This document shows, in pieces, positions 7,562-13,727 of a stretch of 16,916 bases of DNA. A program made the position numbers and the translations under genes. This DNA is from Chloroflexota bacterium (lineage in GTDB: Bacteria; Chloroflexota; UBA4733). The stretch lies in assembly GCA_023489405.1 (NCBI GenBank), contig JAMDCW010000077.1:1-16916 (forward strand). The letters are read 5' to 3'. Under the pieces are notes generated by a model, which ran no database searches, was not told the origin of the DNA, and saw only the letters and a list, made by a program, of their open reading frames with translations. Positions within the stretch are counted from its first letter, which is position 1. Every line of letters starts with the position of its first letter.

Positions 7562-8377
7562 CTACCGTAGTCGTTGCGTCTTCGTATACGCGGCGAACAC
7601 CGCCTCTTCCAGCGCAGCACGTAGGCCTCGCTGTTCCAACACCAAAAGCCCCGCTGCAGTAGTACCTCCGGGTGATGTGACGGTGTTCTTGAGAATAGCC
7701 GGATGGACTCCTGTTTCTTTCGCAAGAAGCGCTGCTCCGAGCAGCGTTTGCGTTGCCAACATTGCCGCTTGATCACGTGCAAAACCGATATGCACCGCGG
7801 CGTCAGTCAGCGCTTCGAGCACTACAAAGGCGAAAGCAGGTCCGCTGCCTGATACCGCCGTTGCCATATCCACATAGCGATCCTCGTAGACCCGTATCGA
7901 GGATCCCAACGCCTGAAACAACGTCTCGATTCGCTGGGTCTCCTCCTCAGATACGGTACCTGACGCTAGCCATACGATGACACCAGCACCGATACGACAC
8001 ATGATATTCGGCATGAGACGAACGACGGTGGAATGCCCGAGCTGCTGGGAAACCAGCTCGAGAGGAACGCCAGCCATCAAGGAAAGGACAGTTTGCTGGG
8101 GCCTCAGCACGGGACGCAAAGCCGAAGCCACAGCATCGAACTGCTGCGGTTTCACTGCTACAAGGATAAAACGGGCATCTCGCAGACTATCATCAGGATG
8201 AGCGGAGACACGGACATTGAGTGTCGTTCTCAGTTCCTCCCGGCGGGCTGTCACTGGCTCCACTATGAGCACCGACTCAGCAGGAATAGCGGCAGCCTGC
8301 AGCAACCCCTCTACAAAGGCCCCTCCCATCACACCGCCGCCGATGACGGCTAGCTCGAAACGGTAGCGATCGGTCAT
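7562..8377 (-). CDS. proC: Pyrroline-5-carboxylate reductase
   Basis: This 271-residue enzyme reduces 1-pyrroline-5-carboxylate to L-proline with NAD(P)H, the last step of proline synthesis. Features are the Rossmann motif AVIGGGVMGGA near the N-terminus, VAVKPQ (73-78), SLMAGV, VVRLMPNI, and VSGSGPA (175-181) at the active site. The C-terminal signature TSPGGTTAAG lies at 234-243. The length is typical. I prefer the ATG at 8377, preceded by GGTGAG, over a GTG at 8395 that lies 3 bases after the yggS stop and has no clear ribosome-binding site. Either way the gene is tightly linked to yggS, a pairing found in many bacteria. Confidence 0.96.
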   Translation of the reverse strand: MTDRYRFELAVIGGGVMGGAFVEGLLQAAAIPAESVLIVEPVTARREELRTTLNVRVSAHPDDSLRDARFILVAVKPQQFDAVASALRPVLRPQQTVLSLMAGVPLELVSQQLGHSTVVRLMPNIMCRIGAGVIVWLASGTVSEEETQRIETLFQALGSSIRVYEDRYVDMATAVSGSGPAFAFVVLEALTDAAVHIGFARDQAAMLATQTLLGAALLAKETGVHPAILKNTVTSPGGTTAAGLLVLEQRGLRAALEEAVFAAYTKTQRLR

Positions 8378-8398
8378 TTGCTCACCAACCTTCACACT

Positions 8399-9103
8399 TC
8401 AAGGTAACTGCCTGGGACCAAAAAGCGCGGTGCCCAGCCGTATCAATGTGGCCCCCTCTTCAAGCGCGACTTCGAAGTCTTGCGACATTCCCATGGAGAG
8501 GTCTCGAAAAGGATGAGCCTGGAAGACCGGTTTCAATTCTTCCAGGAGATGACGGAGCGAGCGGAAGACAGGACGGATTTCCTCAACGTCACTAACAACG
8601 GGAGCAACCGTCATGAGGCCGCGAATAGTCACACCGGGAAGTCGGGCAATAGACAACGCTTCGTGACGTAGTTCTTCCGGAGAAAACCCATGTTTCGATC
8701 GTTCTCTACTGACATTCACTTCAAGGAGCACCGAAACGGCATCGGCATACTGGCTACGGCGCTGAACTCGAGCACTGATCTGTTCAGCCAATTCCCGTGA
8801 ATGAACGGAGTGAATGACATCGAAAAGCTGCAAGGCAAGATTGGTCTTATTGGATTGCAGTGAGCCAATGAGGTGCCATTCGACGTCTAGGTCCGCACAT
8901 TGGGGAATTTTGTCACGTGCCTCCTGGACCCGATTCTCACCAAAATGGCGCAGACCGAGCGAGGCGGCTTCACGAATGAGGGAGACGGGAAAGGTTTTCG
9001 TTACAGCTACTAATGTCACCGTAGCGGGATCACGCCCTCCGCGTCCGCATGCTGCCGCGATTCGCCCCTGAACATGGGCTATACGCTCTGCAACATTAGC
9101 CAC
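8399..9103 (-). CDS. yggS: YggS/PLPBP family pyridoxal-phosphate homeostasis protein
   Basis: This 234-residue protein is the single-domain alanine-racemase-fold PLP-binding protein YggS (PLPBP), which helps control free vitamin B6 and has no known catalytic turnover. The PLP lysine is Lys36 in LVAVTK. Other signatures are HFGENRVQE (53-61), EWHLIGSLQSNK (75-86), RGLMTVAP (161-168) and LSMGMSQDFEVAL (202-214), the last forming the phosphate-binding loop region. The GTG start at 9103 has TAAGG about 7 bases upstream. It is the first gene of the long minus-strand run; the 431-base region before it should contain the operon promoter. Its neighbour proC is the classical partner. Confidence 0.96.
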   Translation of the reverse strand: MANVAERIAHVQGRIAAACGRGGRDPATVTLVAVTKTFPVSLIREAASLGLRHFGENRVQEARDKIPQCADLDVEWHLIGSLQSNKTNLALQLFDVIHSVHSRELAEQISARVQRRSQYADAVSVLLEVNVSRERSKHGFSPEELRHEALSIARLPGVTIRGLMTVAPVVSDVEEIRPVFRSLRHLLEELKPVFQAHPFRDLSMGMSQDFEVALEEGATLIRLGTALFGPRQLP

Positions 9104-9123
9104 GACAACACCTTACCGACCTC

Positions 9124-9133
9124 TATACGGTAC
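9124..9133 (-). promoter_or_regulatory. Possible promoter element GTACCGTATA upstream of yggS
   Basis: On the minus strand this reads GTACCGTATA followed by GAGG. It resembles a -10 region and lies about 20 bases before the yggS GTG. The identical 10-mer occurs at 10707-10716, also on the minus strand and also just upstream of a gene (the PP2C-like protein). No good -35 box is seen 16-18 bases upstream, so the promoter role is tentative. Confidence 0.3.
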
Positions 9134-9447
9134 CAGACGAACGAAGATGACACAAATGCTCATCACGTGCGGCACTGGCTTGAGCAGAAGCGCAGATAGA
9201 TAAGGAGAATACGATAGACGCCACCTACGTGGGATGGGGAAATGTTACAAAACTGACTTATATAGCCGTCGTAGACGTACATCCGCCGTTCACCTTGATA
9301 ACCCAGTATTTGCTTAGTCACTTCACGATGTGCGTTCTGGCATCGCGTCAGCGCTTCTCTATATAGAAAGGTCCTAGCAGAGTTGTCCTATGTCCCTAAG
9401 GCACGTAGACCCAATTTACTTTTTTCCAACGATAGTGCATCATAGTT

Positions 9448-9465
9448 CTTAAGGAGCTTAAGAGG
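9448..9465. repeat. Tandem CTTAAG-containing 9-mers
   Basis: Two adjacent units, CTTAAGGAG and CTTAAGAGG, each contain the self-complementary hexamer CTTAAG spaced 9 bases apart. The element lies about 70-85 bases upstream of the ATG of the small zinc-type protein gene. It could be an operator half-site pair, but there is no direct evidence. Confidence 0.3.
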
Positions 9466-9534
9466 TTCCCTACGCCAAATTCCGGTAGTCATAGTGGACA
9501 ATTTGTAGAAACGCTTGACAAAGAGGTCTGGGCA

Positions 9535-9762
9535 ATGCGTTGGTTTACGACCTGCGACTGCTGTGGTCGTCCTTCTCTCTATCCGGCATTCGAAATTGCT
9601 GAGCCAGTGTCAGCACGCAAGCACACAATTTGTATGTCGTGCGCGTCGCATGTGAACCTCAGCTCTGATGGCACGGTGAATCTACAGCATCCTTGCCCCG
9701 ATCTCTCAGAGAGTGCCGCAGCCTCGCACCCTGCTTACAGTCCGAGCTATAACAAGAGTTGA
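9535..9762 (+). CDS. Small putative zinc-binding protein (CxxC-x22-CxxC)
   Basis: I do not recognise a family for this 75-residue protein. It carries CDCCG (Cys7 and Cys10 in CxxCG spacing, plus Cys9) and CMSC (Cys33, Cys36), a pattern expected of a compact zinc ribbon or treble clef. The last 35 residues are Ser/Pro-rich and probably disordered. The ATG at 9535 has GAGGT 7 bases upstream, which is the main reason to accept it as a gene despite its size. It converges on the PP2C-like gene with a gap of 61 bases and diverges from yggS. Its cysteine spacing is close to that of a second small protein near the window's right end. A role in nucleic-acid or protein binding is conceivable but only inferred. 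Confidence 0.55.
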   Translation: MRWFTTCDCCGRPSLYPAFEIAEPVSARKHTICMSCASHVNLSSDGTVNLQHPCPDLSESAAASHPAYSPSYNKS

Positions 9763-9823
9763 TTCCTCGCCATGCCGGATTGCTGCTCACGCAAGCTCCT
9801 TACCAACACTGAACACGGAAGAG

Positions 9824-10669
9824 CTACCCGGCTACGCGTGCCACAATGATCGTTTTGTCATCAGAGCGGAGCTGCGCTTCCAGCTCACGCCGGCCTGCAG
9901 CAGCGATCAACACAGAAGGCCACTCAAGAAATGGCACCCCAGCAAGAAGCTGCTCAGCGAAGCTCCAATCTTCTTCCTCGGAGCGCAAACACGTAACTGC
10001 ATCAGAGCAAAGCAGACAGACATCGCCAGCTATCAAGCCGTCCTCACCAGTTTCAACATAGTCGAGCGCCATATCCTCTCCAGTGAGCACGCCGTACGAA
10101 ACTGGCAACTCTGGGTGATTACGGAGCTGCGCTCGGCTGTGGTACGCCACACTCTTTCCAGCGCGCTCGGCGGGGGTGAGCTGTTTCAAGAACTTCATGG
10201 ACTTTTGCACCTGGTCTCTCGTCAACTGGTGAAAATGACCACCCCGTATCTTGAGCAGCGCCGTATCTCCTATATGTGCCCATATGAGGCGTTTGCCGTG
10301 AATCACGGCTGCTGTGGCGACAGCGCCATAGAGATCATGCTCCTCATAGTCAAGGTGAGGCCAGACATTGTGAGAGTGATTGAGCTGAGCAACAGCATCA
10401 TTTGCCTGGAGGAATGCCTGGTACAATGCCTGAAGATGCTCAGCATTCACCAGAGCCGCAATCAGCGTCTGCGCCACTACACGGGCTGCGAGTAATCCAC
10501 CGGAAGGTACCGGATACCTGCCATCAGCCCTACGAGACCGGGTAACCCCGTCAACAATGACGAGGATCGTTCGCTCATTATCCGAACGGATGGTGAAGAC
10601 ATCCTCATTGGGTTTATCGTCACTCGTATTCCGTTGACTTGTCCCAGTAGCGACGATGCTCATTTTCAT
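9824..10669 (-). CDS. PP2C-like (PPM family) protein phosphatase, divergent
   Basis: This 281-residue protein resembles metal-dependent PPM/PP2C serine/threonine phosphatases. Metal-site elements in order are NED (21-23), VIVDG (38-42 region, with Asp40), a central AHIGDTALLKIRGGHFHQLTRD (131-152, Gly134-Asp135), LCSDAVT (220-226, Asp223) and DDKTIIVARV (270-279). The usual DGxGGH loop is replaced by DGVTRSRRADG followed by a Pro/Gly stretch, so it is a divergent branch. There is no transmembrane or extra regulatory domain. The ATG at 10669 has AAGGG very close upstream; the ATG at 10663 has better spacing and may be the true start. It is transcribed divergently from ribonuclease J. No partner kinase lies in the window, so its target is unknown. 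Confidence 0.75.
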   Translation of the reverse strand: MKMSIVATGTSQRNTSDDKPNEDVFTIRSDNERTILVIVDGVTRSRRADGRYPVPSGGLLAARVVAQTLIAALVNAEHLQALYQAFLQANDAVAQLNHSHNVWPHLDYEEHDLYGAVATAAVIHGKRLIWAHIGDTALLKIRGGHFHQLTRDQVQKSMKFLKQLTPAERAGKSVAYHSRAQLRNHPELPVSYGVLTGEDMALDYVETGEDGLIAGDVCLLCSDAVTCLRSEEEDWSFAEQLLAGVPFLEWPSVLIAAAGRRELEAQLRSDDKTIIVARVAG

Positions 10670-10706
10670 AGTCCCTTAAAATCTTCTTCAATGCGACGGT
10701 AGGTCT

Positions 10707-10716
10707 TATACGGTAC
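10707..10716 (-). promoter_or_regulatory. Possible promoter element GTACCGTATA upstream of PP2C-like gene
   Basis: The minus strand reads GTACCGTATA followed by AGACC, about 38 bases before the phosphatase start. This repeats exactly the 10-mer upstream of yggS. The core ACGGT also recurs on the plus strand at 10696, 10710, 10726 and 10748 within this 153-base divergent region. The element could be a -10-type sequence or an operator; no strong -35 box accompanies it. Confidence 0.3.
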
Positions 10717-10769
10717 ACGTATAGCACGGTACAGCAGCATCGCTAGTACGGTCGAGCCTCTGCGAGAAT

Positions 10770-10797
10770 GCGCCTACCCTCTGTTGCAGCTAGGCGC
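10770..10797 (+). promoter_or_regulatory. Stem-loop in the presumed 5' leader of ribonuclease J
   Basis: GCGCCTA (10770-10776) pairs perfectly with TAGGCGC (10791-10797) around a 14-base loop. The hairpin ends about 12 bases before the AAAGGAG ribosome-binding site and 25 bases before the GTG start. It is not followed by a U-run, so it is unlikely to be a terminator. Leader hairpins control the message of other ribonucleases such as RNase E and RNase III; a similar role here is inference. Confidence 0.4.
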
Positions 10798-10822
10798 CTG
10801 TTAGGAGTAAAGGAGCACCATC

Positions 10823-12478
10823 GTGAAACGCGGTCTACGTCTCACACCTCTCGGCGGCGTAGGAGAAGTCGGAAAGAATTGCCTACTGCTAGAAACAGGC
10901 GATGGTCTTATTCTCATCGACGCTGGAGTTCAATTCCCAGATAAAGAGCTTCTAGGGATTGATCTGATCATTCCGGATATCAGCTATGTTGCTGATCGGC
11001 GGGATCGGCTACGAGGCATCATCATTACCCACGGACATGAAGATCATCTTGGAGCGCTTCCCTATCTCCTCAATGCCTTAGGTAGTCGCTCTCGAATACC
11101 CGTATATGGCTCGCGTCTTGTGTTAGGGCTTGCCCGAGCGCGTTTAGAGGAGCACAAGGCCGAACATCTCTGTCAGCTTACTGAGCTCGATTTTGGCGCC
11201 GTCTTGCCTCTTGGAGGCATTACTGTAGAGCTGTTTCCAGTAGGTCATAGCATCCCTGATGCCGCAGGACTGATTCTCCAGAGCGCCTATGGCACCATTG
11301 TACATACGAGTGATTTCAAGCTCGGTGAAATGCCGGCGGCAGGCTTACAACGGCTGACATCACTTGCCCGCTCTGGGGTCCGCCTCCTACTCTCTGATAC
11401 AGTCCGCATCGAGTCGCCGGAGCCTACTCCTTCAGAAAGCGCCGTCACTGAAACGATCCGCGCAATTTTCGCTGAAGCGCCTGGGAGAATTATCTTCACG
11501 ACTTTCGCCTCTAATCTCGCCCGTGTCGGTTCCGTCATCAATGTAGCTCAAGAACAAGGGCGCTTTGTCGCCATCGCTGGGCGCAGCATGGAACGCAACC
11601 TGGCCATTGCCCGCGAGGGAGGGTATCTCTCGGTGCCAGATGAACTATTAGTTCCTCTTGATCGTGCCGCACGCCTCCCCAACCGTCGCGTCGTTATCAT
11701 CATGACAGGCAGCCAAGGGGAACCCTCCTCCGCCCTGGGCCGGATGGCCTTCGGCGAGCATCGCATCCTTCACATTCGTGAAGGTGACACCGTCATACTG
11801 TCTGCGACGCCCATACCTGGGAACCAGAGAACGGTAAGCGCCATCATCGATAATCTCTTTCGTGCCGGCGCACGCGTCTTCTATCCTCCTGTTACTCCTA
11901 ACCTGCACTCCTCCGGGCATGCGTCGCGCCAAGAGATCGGCCAGCTATTAGAGCTCCTCAAGCCCCAATACGCCATTCCTATGCACGGTGAATTCCGCAT
12001 GATGAAACTTTTTCAGTTGCTCGCCCAAGAAAAAGGGCTGCCACCAGATCACGTCATCCTCCCAGAAATTGGTCGAAGCTTAGAGATCGATCACAATGGT
12101 ATTCGTTCCGGGGGGCTCATAGAATCCGGCACGATTCTCGTAGATGGGCTCACTGTTGGAGAGGTGAATGGAGTGGTTCTTCGAGACCGCCGTGCCCTAG
12201 CCAGCGAGGGTATTCTCGTGGTGGCCGCCACACTCAGCCGTACGAGTGGTACGATCATCCGGCCACCGCAAATCTTCGCCCGAGGGGTTCCTTCTATGGA
12301 AGATGGTCCATTCCTCACTGAAGCCGAAGCGCGTGTGAGCCGTGTATTACGCAACGCCGCCGAAATAGAACCAGAAAACCGCATCGTCAGCGAAGCGGTA
12401 AAGAGCGTGCTGGCGGAATTCATCTACCAACGAACACGGCTTAGACCAATGATCCTGCCCGTCATCTCCGAATTATGA
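10823..12478 (+). CDS. rnj: Ribonuclease J
   Basis: This 551-residue metallo-beta-lactamase/beta-CASP enzyme is a ribonuclease J, which has 5'-3' exonuclease and endonuclease activity and acts in mRNA decay and rRNA maturation. The zinc ligands are visible: HGHEDH (70-75), His142 in PVGHSIPD, Asp164 in HTSDFK, and His388 in PMHGE. The beta-CASP domain includes TTFASNLARV (226-235), GRSMERN (253-259), TGSQGEP (295-301) and SSGHASRQE (363-371, with His366). A C-terminal dimerisation region follows. The segment DTVRIESPEPTPSE (192-205) differs from the common DSTNAExPGxTPSE. The GTG start at 10823 has AAAGGAG 7 bases upstream. The length is typical. The next gene begins 55 bases downstream in the same direction. 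Confidence 0.96.
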   Translation: MKRGLRLTPLGGVGEVGKNCLLLETGDGLILIDAGVQFPDKELLGIDLIIPDISYVADRRDRLRGIIITHGHEDHLGALPYLLNALGSRSRIPVYGSRLVLGLARARLEEHKAEHLCQLTELDFGAVLPLGGITVELFPVGHSIPDAAGLILQSAYGTIVHTSDFKLGEMPAAGLQRLTSLARSGVRLLLSDTVRIESPEPTPSESAVTETIRAIFAEAPGRIIFTTFASNLARVGSVINVAQEQGRFVAIAGRSMERNLAIAREGGYLSVPDELLVPLDRAARLPNRRVVIIMTGSQGEPSSALGRMAFGEHRILHIREGDTVILSATPIPGNQRTVSAIIDNLFRAGARVFYPPVTPNLHSSGHASRQEIGQLLELLKPQYAIPMHGEFRMMKLFQLLAQEKGLPPDHVILPEIGRSLEIDHNGIRSGGLIESGTILVDGLTVGEVNGVVLRDRRALASEGILVVAATLSRTSGTIIRPPQIFARGVPSMEDGPFLTEAEARVSRVLRNAAEIEPENRIVSEAVKSVLAEFIYQRTRLRPMILPVISEL

Positions 12479-12533
12479 GTACAAGAACTCGTCTCAAGCG
12501 CTATACTCGCTCGAGGAGGAGTGGAGTGCATCC

Positions 12534-13727
12534 GTGACCGTCGAGCCAATCGTTCTACCCCGTTCCATCTCTGCTCGCGTAAAGGCAATTCCTGCATCTG
12601 GCATACGAAAATACTTCGACCTCGTCTCCACTATTCCCGATGTGATCTCCTTGGGAGTGGGCGAGCCAGATTTTTCTACACCTTCCCAGATTGCCACGGC
12701 GGTTACCAGCTCCCTCGCAAGGGCAAACTACCAAACCACACACTATACATCGAACTACGGCTTGCTGAGCTTACGTCAGGCGCTCTCGCGACACCTTCAC
12801 TCGCTCTATAATGTTCCCTATGACCCGGCTAGCGAATTGCTCATTACGGTGGGGGTGAGCGAAGGACTGGACATCGCCTTACGCGCACTTCTCGACCCCG
12901 GAGACGAAGTCATCATTCCTGAGCCAAGCTACGTTTCCTACGTCCCCTGTACCATCCTGGCCGGCGGTGTTCCGGTAATGGTGCCGACACGAGAACTGAA
13001 CAACTTCGAACCGCAACCCCAAGACATTCAGGCCGCAATTTCTCCTCGCACGAAAGCCATTCTCCTCGGCTATCCGAACAACCCCACGGGAGCAGTGGCT
13101 TCCCGACAAACACTGCAAGCAATTGTCGATCTCGCTGTAGCCCACAACCTATTCCTGATTTCCGATGAAATCTACGACCGTCTCGTCTATAGGCACCGGC
13201 ACGTTTGTGTGGCAAGTTTGTCTGGAGCACGCGACCGAACAATTCTTCTCGGTGGCTTCTCCAAGGCCTATGCGATGACAGGATGGCGAATCGGTTACGC
13301 GGCTGCTCCTACCGAAATCCTCGAAGCGATGATGAAGGTCCACCAGTATGTCATTATGTGCGCGCCGACAGTGGCTCAGGTCGCCGCCGAAGAAGCACTC
13401 GCGAGTGGCGAACGTGATGTTCGCCTGATGGTCGAAGAATATGATCGGCGGCGTAATGTCATCGTTCAGGGGCTCAATGCCATAGGGTTACATTGCTTCG
13501 AACCTCAGGGCGCTTTCTACGTCTTTCCCGATATTACATCAACCGGATTGAACGCCGAAGAATTCGCTGAACGCTTGCTTCAAGAAGAGCACGTACTCGT
13601 CGTTCCCGGCAGCGCCTTTGGGCCAGCCGGAGCCGGACACGTTCGCTGCTCTTATGCTACGGCACTCCCTCAGCTCGAAGAAGCCCTTCAGCGTATGAGA
13701 CGATTCGTGGAGCGAACTCGCCAGTGA
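12534..13727 (+). CDS. Class I/II PLP-dependent aminotransferase
   Basis: This 397-residue protein is a fold-type I aminotransferase of the aspartate/alanine/aromatic (I-gamma) group. PLP and substrate motifs are GVGEPDFSTP (41-50), the Tyr/Gly helix in YTSNYG (71-76), YPNNPTG (180-186, Asn183), SDEIYDRLVY (210-219, Asp211 and Tyr214), and SKAYAMTGWRIGY (243-255, Schiff-base Lys244). The carboxylate-binding Arg371 lies in GHVRCSY. The GTG start at 12534 has GGAG 7 bases upstream. Its stop overlaps the start of gatB by four bases. Exact substrates cannot be assigned by eye; aspartate, alanine or aromatic amino acid transamination are all possible. Unlike PatB/MalY proteins, it has the standard I-gamma motif set. 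Confidence 0.93.
   Translation: MTVEPIVLPRSISARVKAIPASGIRKYFDLVSTIPDVISLGVGEPDFSTPSQIATAVTSSLARANYQTTHYTSNYGLLSLRQALSRHLHSLYNVPYDPASELLITVGVSEGLDIALRALLDPGDEVIIPEPSYVSYVPCTILAGGVPVMVPTRELNNFEPQPQDIQAAISPRTKAILLGYPNNPTGAVASRQTLQAIVDLAVAHNLFLISDEIYDRLVYRHRHVCVASLSGARDRTILLGGFSKAYAMTGWRIGYAAAPTEILEAMMKVHQYVIMCAPTVAQVAAEEALASGERDVRLMVEEYDRRRNVIVQGLNAIGLHCFEPQGAFYVFPDITSTGLNAEEFAERLLQEEHVLVVPGSAFGPAGAGHVRCSYATALPQLEEALQRMRRFVERTRQ

Larger units (their letters stand above)
9104..9534. other. Divergent intergenic region without a recognised gene
   Basis: This 431-base stretch separates yggS (-) from a small plus-strand gene. I find no tRNA, no recognisable riboswitch and no convincing ORF. The best short open frame begins with a GTG in the 9220s, runs for about 45 codons, and has neither a ribosome-binding site nor family motifs. 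Features seen are a TATACGGTAC element at 9124-9133 just upstream of yggS, an AT-rich palindrome (TCTATATAGA) near 9357-9366, a T-run at about 9419-9425, and tandem CTTAAGGAG/CTTAAGAGG at 9448-9465. It probably holds the yggS operon promoter and that of the small gene, but no clear -35/-10 pair stands out. Confidence 0.5.

Noticed and set aside
7270..7782. Open frame of 170 codons on the minus strand across the proC-yggT junction
   Set aside because: The translation is rich in Arg, Cys and Ser and has no motif; both overlapped genes are recognised in other frames.
9226..9364. Short GTG-initiated frame of about 45 codons in the intergenic region
   Set aside because: It has no ribosome-binding site and no recognisable motif. 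A nearby AAGGAG at about 9200 is not followed by a start codon at a useful distance.
9515..9520. TTGACA resembling a -35 box just before the small zinc-type gene
   Set aside because: A -10 box at normal spacing would fall inside the coding region around 9538, and none is present there.
9713..10495. Open frame of 260 codons on the plus strand, antisense to the PP2C-like gene
   Set aside because: It shows no family motif, begins inside the small zinc-type gene and lacks a placed ribosome-binding site. The opposite strand carries ordered PPM motifs over the same span.
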